The translations under genes and the position numbers were made by a program. A stretch of DNA of 64,000 bases, taken from the NCBI GenBank assembly GCA_949502025.1, contig CATBCG010000071.1, positions 123,481 through 187,480 of the forward strand, written 5' to 3'. Origin of the DNA: MGBC131033 sp910585655 (GTDB lineage Bacteria; Bacillota; Clostridia; Lachnospirales; Lachnospiraceae). Positions 25,290 to 34,687 of the stretch are shown piece by piece. How positions within the stretch are numbered: the stretch's first letter is position 1; every line of letters begins with the position of its first letter. The notes beneath the pieces were generated by a model. It saw only the letters and a program-made list of their open reading frames with translations, was not told the origin of the DNA and did no database searches.

Positions 25290-26705
25290 TTAGGATTTAT
25301 TGGAAAACATACACGCTTCGTTTCCTTTTTTGCGGATCGTGACGTCGTTGACGATATCCGGCACTTTCATATAGGCTCCGTTTACCATCACCTGCGTACC
25401 TGGGTAAACTTGCTTGTGTACGACGACTCTGGCGCCTACTGCCCGTGTTTTTTTCAGCGAAAGCTCTTTTCTCTGATTTTCCTTGTCGTTGATCTCGGAG
25501 GCTATACGTATTTTGTCCCGCAGCAGTTCCTTTTTTACCTCCATCAGCTTCGGACCATTCGGAGCATGCGCCATATCAACGCTGTCTAAGAGCTTTAGCT
25601 TTTCTTCGATTTTATTTAATTCCTTTGTTTCCGCTTCGATTTTATCGCCAAGGTTTTGCAGTATCGTGTTTTCCTGTCCGCTCGTTCCTACAAAAAGCTG
25701 CGTAGTCGTATAGGAAATATTGCCGATATTTGCCGCTTCAATACAGCTTCCGGCATGTATCCGTCCGCCTACCAGGGCGGCAAGGAATCCTTCTAATATC
25801 ACATTTTCGGCTGCTTCGATTTTACAGTTTAGGATCGCATTGGCATAGAGACTTCCGGCAGAACGAATATTCGCCTGCTCAAAAAATTTCCCTTCCACAT
25901 CGCCTTTGGAATCGATGCTGCCAATCCCGCTGCCCTGCATCCCGTTTTTTAAAATAACACCCTTGCCGGAAATCAACTGGGCGCCTTCCACATGACCTTC
26001 TACCGTGATAAAACCGGAAGCCTTGACACGCATTTTGGTGATCACGTCTCCATAGATTTTCACATCCCCGGCAAAATCAACGTTTCCATAAGCAAAGTCT
26101 ACGTCTCCATGAATTTCTAACACATGGGAAACGACCATATAACCGTTTGTACACTCTGCTCTGCCGTCAATTTCAGCATAATACTCCGTCTTGTCCTGGG
26201 AAGTATAAAATCCCTTTCCCTTGATCATCGGTTTTTCGGAACCTCGCTTTCCAACGAGGCGCATTCCCTTTACCGTCATCCCGTCCTGTCCGCCGGTCGC
26301 CGGATGATAGCGAACCAAAAGCTGATCTTTGCTGACCAAGGTCACTGCATCATAGTCGGAATAGTCTACCGAACCGTCCTCTCTGATTTTCGGATGACGC
26401 TCCCGTTGTACCTCGATAAAAAACTCAAACTCTCCTGCCTTTCCCTGGACTGCCGGCGTTCCTTTTGCCACGCAAATATCCTCTAAATAGAGCTTTTCCT
26501 CCAACATTCGACGGATTTCCTCCGTCTGAATCCCATAGACGATATTGCGCGACTTTAGCAACGCCACAATCTCTTCCTCCGTCGCCCCTTCTTCCTCTGC
26601 AGTCGGCCATAGCGTCAAATGCGCTTCCATCGCATCCTCTGATATTGACAAAATCGAAAGCTGCCGCCAATCCTTTTCCTTCGTCTGATTCTGTTCCTGC
26701 CCCAT
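25290..26705 (-). CDS. FapA family protein (DUF342)
   Basis: 471 residues. The DUF342 region (about 60-350) has the right-handed beta-helix pattern (VSHVLEIHGDVDFAYGNVDF; GDVITKMRVKASGFITVEGH), followed by a coiled coil (about 365-430) and a C-terminal beta segment. FapA-type proteins are named after flagellar assembly, but the exact role is unclear. ATG 26705 is preceded by GGAGG at 7 nt, so it is chosen over the ATG 11 codons upstream. 62 nt after valS. Confidence 0.9.
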   Translation of the reverse strand: MGQEQNQTKEKDWRQLSILSISEDAMEAHLTLWPTAEEEGATEEEIVALLKSRNIVYGIQTEEIRRMLEEKLYLEDICVAKGTPAVQGKAGEFEFFIEVQRERHPKIREDGSVDYSDYDAVTLVSKDQLLVRYHPATGGQDGMTVKGMRLVGKRGSEKPMIKGKGFYTSQDKTEYYAEIDGRAECTNGYMVVSHVLEIHGDVDFAYGNVDFAGDVKIYGDVITKMRVKASGFITVEGHVEGAQLISGKGVILKNGMQGSGIGSIDSKGDVEGKFFEQANIRSAGSLYANAILNCKIEAAENVILEGFLAALVGGRIHAGSCIEAANIGNISYTTTQLFVGTSGQENTILQNLGDKIEAETKELNKIEEKLKLLDSVDMAHAPNGPKLMEVKKELLRDKIRIASEINDKENQRKELSLKKTRAVGARVVVHKQVYPGTQVMVNGAYMKVPDIVNDVTIRKKGNEACMFSNKS

Positions 26706-26767
26706 ACCGCTACCTCCATGGCTCGTTGCCTGTTCCATATTCTTTTTTGCCTTCTCTGTCTCCTTTT

Positions 26768-29440
26768 TTACTCCCCAATAGCTTTTAACCGCTCTGTCAC
26801 CTGCTCCATCATAGCGGTATATTTATCCCGTTTGTCCCGTTCCTCCTGAATTTTGCTTTCCGGCGCTTTGCTTAAAAAGCGTTCGTTCGCCAGCATACCG
26901 TTTACCCGGTTTAATTCCCCCGTCAGACGCTCCTGTTCCTTTTTCAGCCGTTCCCGTTCCTTTTCCAGATCCACCAGTTCCGCTAACGGAATATAAATCG
27001 TCGCGGACGGAATTACCGCAGAAACTGCGTCCTCTCCAATCCCTGCTTTATCTGCCTGCACCAATACTTCTCCGGCATGACCCAGGGTAGCGAAAAAGAC
27101 CTTGCTGTTTTCAAATATCACCCGTGTCTTAGCGTCCTCCGATACTACCACTACCGTCGTTTTGCGGGACGGCGGTACGTTCAGTCCGGTACGTACCGTA
27201 CGGATTCCCTTGACAGCCTCCTTAATCGTCTCTACAGCCGTTTCGTCCTCTGCAAAATTCCATGCTTCCTTACTAACCGGCCAGTCAGAAATCATAATGG
27301 ATTCCTCTTCCGACTGAAGTCTGCAAAAGATTTCCTCTGTGATAAACGGCATATATGGATGCAGCAGTTTTAAAGAAGCGATCAGCACCGTCTTTAACGT
27401 CCAGAGAGCCGCGCCCTTCGTCTTGTCCGTCTCACCGTAAAGCCGAGGCTTTACCATTTCAATGTACCAGTCGCAGAACTCTTCCCAAATAAAATCATAC
27501 ACTTTTTGTACTGCCACACCCAGTTCAAAGTTCTCCATGTTGTCGGTAACATCGCGGATCAGCTCATTTAATTTTGATAAGATCCATTTGTCCGCCTGGG
27601 TCAGTTCCGGCTGCGCCAAAGAAGCTACGGCTTCATCCGCTTCGGCAGAATCCAGATTCATCATAATAAAGCGGGATGCGTTCCAGACCTTATTGGCAAA
27701 GTTCCGGCTGTTTTCCACACGCTCCCAGTAAAAACGCATATCGTTTCCAGGCGCATTCCCGGTAATCAGTGTCAGCCGCAGAGCATCCGCCCCGTATTTT
27801 TCCACTACTTCCAACGGATCGATTCCGTTTCCAAGTGACTTACTCATCTTTCGCCCTTGGGAATCCCGGATCAGACCATGGAACATTACCGTATGAAACG
27901 GCAGTTTTCCGGTCTGTTCCAGCCCGGAAAAGACCATCCGGATGACCCAGAAAAAGATGATATCATATCCTGTCACCAACACGTCCGTCGGATAAAAATA
28001 GCGGAGATCCTCGGTCTCTGCCGGCCAGCCCAGGGTAGAAAACGGCCAAAGCGCCGAGGAAAACCAGGTATCCAACGTATCCGGATCCTGCTCCATATGG
28101 GTATGACCGCACTTCGGGCAAACTTCCGGTCTCTCCTTTGATACTACCATTTCTCCGCACTTTTCGCAATAGTAAGCCGGAATTCTGTGTCCCCACCAAA
28201 GCTGACGGGAAATACACCAGTCACGGATGTTGTTCAGCCAGTTATAATAAATCTTATCCATCCGTTCCGGAATCAGCCGCAGTCTTCCCTGTTCCACTGC
28301 TTCTACTGCAGGTTTTGCCATCTCCTCCATCTTCACAAACCACTGCTGCTTGATAAGCGGCTCAATCGTGCTGTGGCAACGATAGCATGTACCGACATTG
28401 TGACTATACTCTTCAATCCGTACCAACAATCCTAATTCCTGCAGCTCTTCCACTATCCGCGCTCTAGCCTCATAGCGATCCAGTCCGGCATACTTTCCGC
28501 CGTTTTCGTTGATCGTCGCATCGTCGTTTAAGACGGTGATTTCCGGCAAATGATGACGCTTTCCGACTTCAAAGTCGTTCGGATCATGCCCTGGCGTAAT
28601 CTTTACCACACCTGTTCCAAACTCCCGATCCACGTAGGTATCCTCTACAATCGGAATTACCCGGTTGACAATCGGCAGCCAAACGCTTTTTCCCTTTAGA
28701 TGCTGATAACGCTCGTCCTCCGGATGAATCGCTACCGCCGTGTCTCCTAACATTGTCTCCGGACGGGTAGTCGCAAATTCCAAAAATTCTGTCTCGCTTG
28801 GCTTTCCGTCCTCGCCGATGATTGGATATTTGATATGCCAGAAATGCCCTGCCTGTTCGACATGCTCTACCTCGGCGTCGGATATCGAAGTCTGACAGAC
28901 CGGACACCAGTTGACAATCCGCGAACCCTTGTAAATCCAGCCCTTTTTGTACAGTTTGATAAAGACGTCCTTAACCGCCTCCGAGCATCCCTCGTCCATT
29001 GTAAAGCGTTCTCGCTCCCAGTCGCAGGAAGAACCGAGCTTTTTTAGCTGCGAAGTAATGCGGTCGCCGTATTCCCTCTTCCATTCCCAGGCACGTTCCA
29101 AAAACTTCTCACGCCCTAATTCTTCCTTGCTGGTTCCCTCTTCTTTCAGCTTTTCAACGATCTTTGCCTCCGTCGCGATACTGGCATGATCCGTCCCCGG
29201 CTGCCAGAGCGCATTGTAGCCCTGCATCCGCTTAAAACGAGTCAAAATATCCTGCATCGTATTGTCTAGGGCATGCCCCATATGAAGCTGCCCGGTAATG
29301 TTTGGAGGCGGCATCACAATCGTAAACGGTTTTTTATCCGGATCCGGCTCGGCATGGAAATATCGCTTCTCCAGCCATTTCTGATATAATCGTTCCTCAA
29401 TCTCCTTTGGATGATACGTTTTTTCTAACTCCTGTTTCAT
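26768..29440 (-). CDS. valS: Valyl-tRNA synthetase
   Basis: 890 residues, full length for class Ia ValRS. PPPNITGQLHMGHALD carries the HIGH motif as HMGH, the CP1 editing domain follows (about 190-400), KMSKS appears in GRKMSKSLGNGIDP, then the anticodon-binding domain and a C-terminal coiled-coil arm (VDLEKERERLKKEQERLTGEL). It charges tRNA-Val. A T-box leader controls it, so expression should rise when tRNA-Val is uncharged. The ribosome site AAAGGAG precedes the ATG. fapA follows. Confidence 0.99.
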   Translation of the reverse strand: MKQELEKTYHPKEIEERLYQKWLEKRYFHAEPDPDKKPFTIVMPPPNITGQLHMGHALDNTMQDILTRFKRMQGYNALWQPGTDHASIATEAKIVEKLKEEGTSKEELGREKFLERAWEWKREYGDRITSQLKKLGSSCDWERERFTMDEGCSEAVKDVFIKLYKKGWIYKGSRIVNWCPVCQTSISDAEVEHVEQAGHFWHIKYPIIGEDGKPSETEFLEFATTRPETMLGDTAVAIHPEDERYQHLKGKSVWLPIVNRVIPIVEDTYVDREFGTGVVKITPGHDPNDFEVGKRHHLPEITVLNDDATINENGGKYAGLDRYEARARIVEELQELGLLVRIEEYSHNVGTCYRCHSTIEPLIKQQWFVKMEEMAKPAVEAVEQGRLRLIPERMDKIYYNWLNNIRDWCISRQLWWGHRIPAYYCEKCGEMVVSKERPEVCPKCGHTHMEQDPDTLDTWFSSALWPFSTLGWPAETEDLRYFYPTDVLVTGYDIIFFWVIRMVFSGLEQTGKLPFHTVMFHGLIRDSQGRKMSKSLGNGIDPLEVVEKYGADALRLTLITGNAPGNDMRFYWERVENSRNFANKVWNASRFIMMNLDSAEADEAVASLAQPELTQADKWILSKLNELIRDVTDNMENFELGVAVQKVYDFIWEEFCDWYIEMVKPRLYGETDKTKGAALWTLKTVLIASLKLLHPYMPFITEEIFCRLQSEEESIMISDWPVSKEAWNFAEDETAVETIKEAVKGIRTVRTGLNVPPSRKTTVVVVSEDAKTRVIFENSKVFFATLGHAGEVLVQADKAGIGEDAVSAVIPSATIYIPLAELVDLEKERERLKKEQERLTGELNRVNGMLANERFLSKAPESKIQEERDKRDKYTAMMEQVTERLKAIGE

Positions 29441-29487
29441 AAGCTCCTTTCGGCTCCTTTCCTCTCGTTGAACTCATTCCCTATCTG

Positions 29488-29810
29488 AGAACTTTTCTAT
29501 CATACAAAAATTCCCGTCTCCATCCGGAAAGGACGGGAGACGGGCTCACGTGGTACCACCTTTTTTCATAACCGATCCCACCTAGCAACCGATTACCTCA
29601 TTGTCTATAACGGGACGCCCCGGCAGTCTCTGTGTAAAGCAGAAACTACCTGATAACCCCTGTTCTCCCTGCTTTCTTTCTTAAAACTGCTGTTTGGAAG
29701 CTACCTTCAGCCGTTCGGATTCCAAAGCCCTCTCAGCCTCCGGGCTTCTCTCTGTCGGAACTTTCCTGCCTACTCCTCTTCCGCGCTACATTTTTCTGTA
29801 TGTTTTCTAT
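29488..29810 (-). promoter_or_regulatory. T-box leader of valS
   Basis: The conserved T-box AAGGTGGTACCACG lies at 29549-29562 (minus strand). The terminator that follows has arms CCCGTCTCC (29536-29544) and GGAGACGGG (29513-29521) plus AATTTTT; the antiterminator would use the T-box arm instead. Upstream, stem I includes an AGAGA-type bulge and a candidate specifier GUA (Val) at 29703-29705. The post-terminator motif follows the terminator at 29488-29508. Confidence 0.92.
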
Positions 29811-29839
29811 ATCATATTCGATATCCAAGAATCTGTCAA
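29811..29839 (-). promoter_or_regulatory. Promoter of the valS transcript
   Basis: Minus strand TTGACA (29834-29839), 17-bp spacer, TATGAT (29811-29816), just upstream of T-box stem I. Confidence 0.8.
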
Positions 29840-29844
29840 CCCTA

Positions 29845-30204
29845 TTACTTTTCTTTTCCTAAAAAGTGCATCTTTCCTGTCGGTGGTTTCTTCGGTACTT
29901 CTCCGATCTCTCCGTAGGTCAGCATCCCTTTGATTTCCTTGCCTAAGGAAGCGGCGCACTCCGGGCAAAATCTACCGTATCGGATATCCTTTCCACATTT
30001 TTCGCAAGGGAGAAATTTTTCCTCGCTTTCTGGGATCTCAATCCTTCCTTGCCGCAGTAGCTTGTCAATCACGTGTATCGGAACCTTGGTTTCCTCTGCT
30101 ATCACAATGGAAGGGGTAGGCCCATGCTCTGCTAGATATTCCTTTACTTTTTTAAAATGCATCTCATTTACTACATCTTCTAAATCAGGCTTACCAAATG
30201 CCAT
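29845..30204 (-). CDS. HTH and zinc-ribbon protein, possibly flagellar regulon-related
   Basis: 119 residues. The N-terminal half is a small HTH-like domain (FKKVKEYLAEHGPTPSIVIA; VIDKLLRQGRIEIPE) and the second half a four-Cys zinc ribbon (CEKCGKDIRYGRFCPEC). This combination of parts recalls the YvyF/TIGR03826 flagellar operon proteins, though in reverse order, so the link is tentative. ATG follows GGAGG at 8 nt. Its transcript has a structured leader of about 125 nt. Probably a nucleic-acid-binding regulator. Confidence 0.75.
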   Translation of the reverse strand: MAFGKPDLEDVVNEMHFKKVKEYLAEHGPTPSIVIAEETKVPIHVIDKLLRQGRIEIPESEEKFLPCEKCGKDIRYGRFCPECAASLGKEIKGMLTYGEIGEVPKKPPTGKMHFLGKEK

Positions 30205-30235
30205 GATCCATACCTCCTATCAGAACTCTTTTTTA

Positions 30236-30324
30236 CCGCCTTTCCTATAGCCTTCTGCCGTCGGTGCGTAAACGCTACAGACAGCATGTCCCGGCGGAGG
30301 ACGGTTTCTATTTCTATATCGTCC
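30236..30324 (-). promoter_or_regulatory. Structured leader RNA of the HTH/zinc-ribbon gene
   Basis: On the transcript: hairpin GGACG...CGGTCC-type (arms 30320-30324 and 30299-30304), then CCGCC (30293-30297) pairing with GGCGG (30236-30240) around an inner stem GCTGTC/GACGGC (30280-30285 with 30257-30262) and a small GCG-TTTA-CGC hairpin (30266-30275). I could not match it to a known riboswitch class. Confidence 0.45.
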
Positions 30325-30336
30325 CTTTTTACAGAT

Positions 30337-30365
30337 AGTATAACAGATCATAGCCGAAAAATCAA
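30337..30365 (-). promoter_or_regulatory. Promoter of the HTH/zinc-ribbon gene
   Basis: Minus strand TTGATT (30360-30365), 17-bp spacer, TATACT (30337-30342). Confidence 0.65.
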
Positions 30366-30368
30366 CGA

Positions 30369-33029
30369 TTAGCTACATTCTGGAAATTCCAGTCTTACAC
30401 GGAATAGATCGCCGTCCAAAGATAATGCAAACGTTCCCTTTTGCAATTCGGTCAGGCTTCTGGCAATCGAAAGCCCCAGACCGCTTCCTTCGGAGCTTCT
30501 GGCAATGTCTCCCCGGACAAATCGCTCGGTCAATTCCTCCGCAGAAACCGAAAACGGCTCGGCAGAAATATTTTTTATTGTAAAGACTGCCAGACGTGTT
30601 TCCGGTTTTTCCTTTTCCCACGCTACCTCTACATAAACCCTTGTTTTCTCCATTGCATATTTAAAAACATTTTGATAAAGATTTTCCAAAATCCGACAGA
30701 CACGCCGTCCTTCTGCCAAAATATAAACTGGTTCTTCGGGCAGTTTTGTCACCAGCGCCAGTTGTCTGCCGGAAAATTTCTCCTCAAACTCTCCGTTTAC
30801 CTGGGCGACCAGTTCGACCAGATTGATTTTTTCCGGTGTAATGGTCAATACCCCTGAACTTGCCTTGGAAGCCTCTACCAAGTCCTCCGTCAATACTTTC
30901 AAGCGTTTGCTTTTTTGATCCAATACTTCCAAATATTGGTTTACCCGCTTTTGCTTCTCTGTCTCTTCTGCTTCCTCTGCAAATTCCCGCCGCAGCAAAT
31001 CGGCATAATTGATGATCGAGGTCAGCGGTGTTTTGATATCATGTGATACGTTGGTGATCAGTTCCGTTTTCATTCGTTCGTTTTTCATCGCCGCTTCTAC
31101 TGCCTTTTTCATCCCTTCCCGAATATGACCGACATGCGTTGCCAGCTCCCAATTGACTCCGCTATACGCTGGCGCCTTCTTTACAGGTTCCCCCTCTTCC
31201 TCCTGCGACCACATTCCCTCTAGGTTTCCTTCTGCCAACAATGCTGTCTCCCTCAGCAGGGTATCTTGTTCCTGCGCCTTTTTTATAAGAAATGCCGACA
31301 ACCCGCCAAGCAGCGCTGCCAACGCCAGACAGCCTAAAAATGCCGTCACATTCTGTTCTGCAAATAACGCTCCGGTCAACCAGCCGAATCCCGCGAACAA
31401 TATGGCGCCTGCCAGCACGATCAGCCCGGTCTGCCAGCTTAGCTTTACATTTTTCTTAGAAACCTGATAAAGCCACCGTCCGGCGCGAAGCGTCAGCGAA
31501 CAACTGCTTTTTTTGCGTTTTCTCCGTATCAGCCGCAGCCCTACGGCAAGCAGAAACAGATAATCTATAAATAAAATACCAGCTCCCATCCATTTATCCC
31601 ATACCGGATTCCATACCGCAGCCGAATATCCTTCTTCTACTACAAAAGTAGAAATGGTTTCTGCTACTGCCTCTCTGTTGTACTCCCAGAAATAAAAATG
31701 AAACGAATTTTGTACGAATATTAACAGGCCACCGACAATCAAGAGAAACTCAAAGGGAATTTTATCGAAAAAGTTCAGACGAATCAATACTTCCTCGCCA
31801 GGACGGCTGGTTCTCCCAGCCGCCCGAATCAGATAAAACAACGTCAGACAAAAGATCAGAAAGGAAGCGGACAGCAACATCAAAAAGGATTGTACCCTTT
31901 GATGCTCCTCTTTTATTCTTTCCATTTGCCAGGTAAAGCTATCCTCTTTTGGAAACGCCGTATCGACACCGATCACCATCTGATCTCCCTCTTCCTCCAG
32001 ACGATAATAGCCCGTCGTATCCAGCTTTTCATAATAATAAGGGTTGTACCCCTGTTCTCCAAATAACGTCAGGTTTCCGTCCTCCTCATAGCGCCCAGGC
32101 TGCTTTTCAATCTGATACCAGTCTCCCAGGGCAAGGATTTCTTCCGGGGTCTTACCGTTATTGCCTGTTACGCTTCCGGTAAAGGCATAATAAAAGTTAT
32201 GCCCCTCTTTTTGCAGTTCTTTTTTGGTATTCAGGTATTGTTCCAGACAGTCCAGCACTGCCCAGCCGATTTGATGCTTGCCCCAGTCTATTGTTTTTGC
32301 CGCCTCGATCGTTTCCGGCTCTTGATAGGTTGGTCGATAACGTCTGTCACAGGCAAACCACAATACTTTTATCTGCTCGTTTTTGGAACTACCCGCTCCC
32401 TCATAATTCGTTGTCCCATAGTCCACGCCTCCTTCTTCCCAAGCTTCCGCTACCGGAACACTCTCTTTTCCCAGCTCGGAATCTTCACATTCTATGACAT
32501 CCGTCGTCGGAGAGTTTGCCCACGCATCATAACCGCTTCCCAGTCTAATATCCACTGTCCTTTTTGCCTCTTCCTCCTGCCAGTACCAGAAATCACCGGA
32601 ATATTCCCAGTCCCGATAGTCAGGCTTAACTTCAAAGCCTCCTCCTACTTCAGCCTGTACGATATCACCGAGCCGATAAGTTGTAACCGTCCCGTCCTCT
32701 TCCTTTACTTTTAGGATTTCTTTCTCCAAATCCAGCTTCCCGTCCGTCTCGAAAATCGTCTCCTGCCAGCTTAGACGAATAGCGGACTGCATCTGTCTAA
32801 ATACCCGCCCGGTATATGCTTTTGAATGCAAATACGCTTCTTTGCTGTCTGGCACAGCCCCGGCATAATGCCAAATCTTCGACAGTGTAATCTGACCGGT
32901 GAGTATCAACACTGCCAACACTATCAACACAGCCGCGCTAAGCAGATGCAGGCATACTGCCAGAATCTTGATCCATTTTTTATAAAAGCGCCCCGGCTCT
33001 TTGCTGCTTGCTTTTTTCTCTTTCTTCAT
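30369..33029 (-). CDS. Membrane sensor histidine kinase
   Basis: 886 residues. TM1 near residues 22-45, a large extracytoplasmic region of about 330 residues, then a cluster of about five membrane helices (roughly 385-590), and the kinase core: HisKA box NVSHDIKTPLTSIINYADLL, an N-box-like segment RILENLYQNVFKYA and the G2 box GSGLGLSIARSL. The multi-helix part resembles the architecture of Lachnospiraceae kinases paired with OmpR-type regulators; the ligand is unknown. 48 nt after the response regulator gene, with a GGAGG ribosome site, so it is co-transcribed with it. Confidence 0.93.
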   Translation of the reverse strand: MKKEKKASSKEPGRFYKKWIKILAVCLHLLSAAVLIVLAVLILTGQITLSKIWHYAGAVPDSKEAYLHSKAYTGRVFRQMQSAIRLSWQETIFETDGKLDLEKEILKVKEEDGTVTTYRLGDIVQAEVGGGFEVKPDYRDWEYSGDFWYWQEEEAKRTVDIRLGSGYDAWANSPTTDVIECEDSELGKESVPVAEAWEEGGVDYGTTNYEGAGSSKNEQIKVLWFACDRRYRPTYQEPETIEAAKTIDWGKHQIGWAVLDCLEQYLNTKKELQKEGHNFYYAFTGSVTGNNGKTPEEILALGDWYQIEKQPGRYEEDGNLTLFGEQGYNPYYYEKLDTTGYYRLEEEGDQMVIGVDTAFPKEDSFTWQMERIKEEHQRVQSFLMLLSASFLIFCLTLFYLIRAAGRTSRPGEEVLIRLNFFDKIPFEFLLIVGGLLIFVQNSFHFYFWEYNREAVAETISTFVVEEGYSAAVWNPVWDKWMGAGILFIDYLFLLAVGLRLIRRKRKKSSCSLTLRAGRWLYQVSKKNVKLSWQTGLIVLAGAILFAGFGWLTGALFAEQNVTAFLGCLALAALLGGLSAFLIKKAQEQDTLLRETALLAEGNLEGMWSQEEEGEPVKKAPAYSGVNWELATHVGHIREGMKKAVEAAMKNERMKTELITNVSHDIKTPLTSIINYADLLRREFAEEAEETEKQKRVNQYLEVLDQKSKRLKVLTEDLVEASKASSGVLTITPEKINLVELVAQVNGEFEEKFSGRQLALVTKLPEEPVYILAEGRRVCRILENLYQNVFKYAMEKTRVYVEVAWEKEKPETRLAVFTIKNISAEPFSVSAEELTERFVRGDIARSSEGSGLGLSIARSLTELQKGTFALSLDGDLFRVRLEFPECS

Positions 33030-33077
33030 CCTTGCTTCCTCCTGTTTTCTCTTCTATTTTCCTTTTTTATCCTTTTC

Positions 33078-33806
33078 TTATTTTGTGCCGTTTTCAGGCG
33101 GCTTTTCTGCCTCTACCTTATAGCCGATGCCCCACACGACTTTCAGATAACGCGGCTCCTTGGGATTGATTTCAATCTTTTCTCGGATATGCCGGATATG
33201 AACGGCTACCGTATTGTCTGCCGCCACTGCCCGCTCGTTCCAAATCTGCTGATAAATCTGCTCAATCGAAAACACCCGTCCGGCGTTTTGTATCAGCAGC
33301 AGCAAAATATTATATTCAATAGGGGTCAGCTTTACCGGCTCTCCGTCTACCGTCACTTCCTTTTTTTCATCGTCTACACACAATCCGCCGCTTTTGTAGA
33401 CATCCTGCCTTTTTGGCACAATAGAGCCAAACTCCGTATAGCGCCTTAGCTGGGATTTTACCCGCGCCAGCAGTTCCAGCGGATTAAACGGCTTGGTGAT
33501 ATAGTCGTCCGCTCCTATGTTCAATCCGATGATTTTGTCTGCATCCTCCGACTTGGCAGAGAGAATAATAATCGGAATCCGCATACGCTCCCGGACTTTT
33601 AAGGTCGTGCGGATACCGTCTAGCCGCGGCATCATCACATCCAGAATCAAAAGCTGTACCTCCTCACGCTGAAGTAGTTCCAGCGCTTCGATTCCATCAT
33701 ATGCCTTTATGATTTGATACCCTTCTTGCTTTAAATATATCTCAATAGCATCCACAATCTCTCTGTCGTCGTCACAGACTAATATCCGGTACCTATCTTT
33801 TTCCAT
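33078..33806 (-). CDS. OmpR/PhoB-family response regulator
   Basis: 242 residues. Receiver domain with acidic pocket (CDDD), phospho-acceptor Asp in LLILDVMMPRLDG, conserved Lys in YITKPF; C-terminal winged helix with LTPIEYNILLLLIQNAGRVF and VAVHIRHIREKIE, and the ending RYLKVVWGIGYKVE. The ATG at 33806 is the natural start; the frame to 33851 adds a basic tail without a ribosome site. Operon with the kinase downstream. Confidence 0.95.
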   Translation of the reverse strand: MEKDRYRILVCDDDREIVDAIEIYLKQEGYQIIKAYDGIEALELLQREEVQLLILDVMMPRLDGIRTTLKVRERMRIPIIILSAKSEDADKIIGLNIGADDYITKPFNPLELLARVKSQLRRYTEFGSIVPKRQDVYKSGGLCVDDEKKEVTVDGEPVKLTPIEYNILLLLIQNAGRVFSIEQIYQQIWNERAVAADNTVAVHIRHIREKIEINPKEPRYLKVVWGIGYKVEAEKPPENGTK

Positions 33807-33849
33807 AGTTTCATGGCTCCTTTGTTTTTTCTTTTTGATTCGCAGCTGC

Positions 33850-33890
33850 AAAAAAGAATAGCGAGCGGCTTCTTTCTTACCGTTCGCTAT
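33850..33890 (-). terminator. Intrinsic terminator of the AbiL-like operon
   Basis: Arms 33880-33890 and 33858-33868 (11 bp, one mismatch), followed on the minus strand by CTTTTTT. Separates the defence pair from the two-component operon. Confidence 0.75.
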
Positions 33891-33973
33891 CAGTATAACA
33901 AAATCTTTTTAAAATGTCCGCGGGAATTTATTAAGATTTACGAAAGATGAAACTACTATTTCTTTGCAATACC

Positions 33974-34687
33974 CTATGTAATTTCTTCTGGTAACAGTTC
34001 AAATAGTTTCTTCAAAAGCAGATATACCGTAGTGGCAAAATACTGCGGACACAGATTCGTCTTATCCACATGTAATTCTTCAGCTCGACGAACTGCTGTT
34101 TTAATTTTTTCATTGCTATAGTTAGAAGAGTTGATATGTTTTTTGTCCTTTAAAGGTGCGCCAAGTTCTGACAGCCTTGTACGAAAGTGATCTGTTTTTT
34201 CATAAGAATGGTGATCAGATACAGCAAAACTTTTATCTTCTTCAGAAGGCGAATCATGATGCAATAGTAGCCATATCTCAAAAAAAGGATTGCTTATTGC
34301 ATAGTGATATCCTTTTTCTTTACATGCCTCTATTGCATCATTCCATTCTTCTTTATATGTCTTGGTATTTTGGGGATCAATAACCTGATTTGACCAATTC
34401 TGATCCACATCTGTTAAAATCCAAAATTCATCTTCCGGATACTCTTCAAACTGATAAATATCGTCTTTTTCAGCTTTAAATTGATCAATCCGTTCGACCA
34501 AATGTTTCGGGCGCACTTTGCTGAGCATCTTTGCTTGTTCCTGTGTTCTACATTTAGGAGCAGTAAAAACAGCGTCTTCTGTCACGCTGCCTTCGCATGA
34601 AAGAAAAATAATTTTACTGGTTTTTGGTCTAACCACACGATAAGGGTTTTGCAAGGTAAAAGGCACCCTACTTTTAAGAAGTGTCAT
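33974..34687 (-). CDS. RloB-like protein (AbiLii-type defence component)
   Basis: 237 residues. The RloB signature is clear: FLSCEGSVTED (Glu32), LTDVDQNW (Asp93, Asp95) and SNPFFEIWLLLHHD (Glu137). The order Glu then DxD recalls Toprim-type nucleases; this is my inference. RloB/AbiLii proteins are encoded with AAA ATPases and act in phage defence by abortive infection. Overlaps the ATPase gene by 4 nt (ATGA). The gene pair is visibly more AT-rich than its neighbours, suggesting transfer. Confidence 0.85.
   Translation of the reverse strand: MTLLKSRVPFTLQNPYRVVRPKTSKIIFLSCEGSVTEDAVFTAPKCRTQEQAKMLSKVRPKHLVERIDQFKAEKDDIYQFEEYPEDEFWILTDVDQNWSNQVIDPQNTKTYKEEWNDAIEACKEKGYHYAISNPFFEIWLLLHHDSPSEEDKSFAVSDHHSYEKTDHFRTRLSELGAPLKDKKHINSSNYSNEKIKTAVRRAEELHVDKTNLCPQYFATTVYLLLKKLFELLPEEIT

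Noticed and set aside
28584..28907. Minus-strand ORF inside valS
   Set aside because: A shadow frame within the well-conserved valyl-tRNA synthetase.
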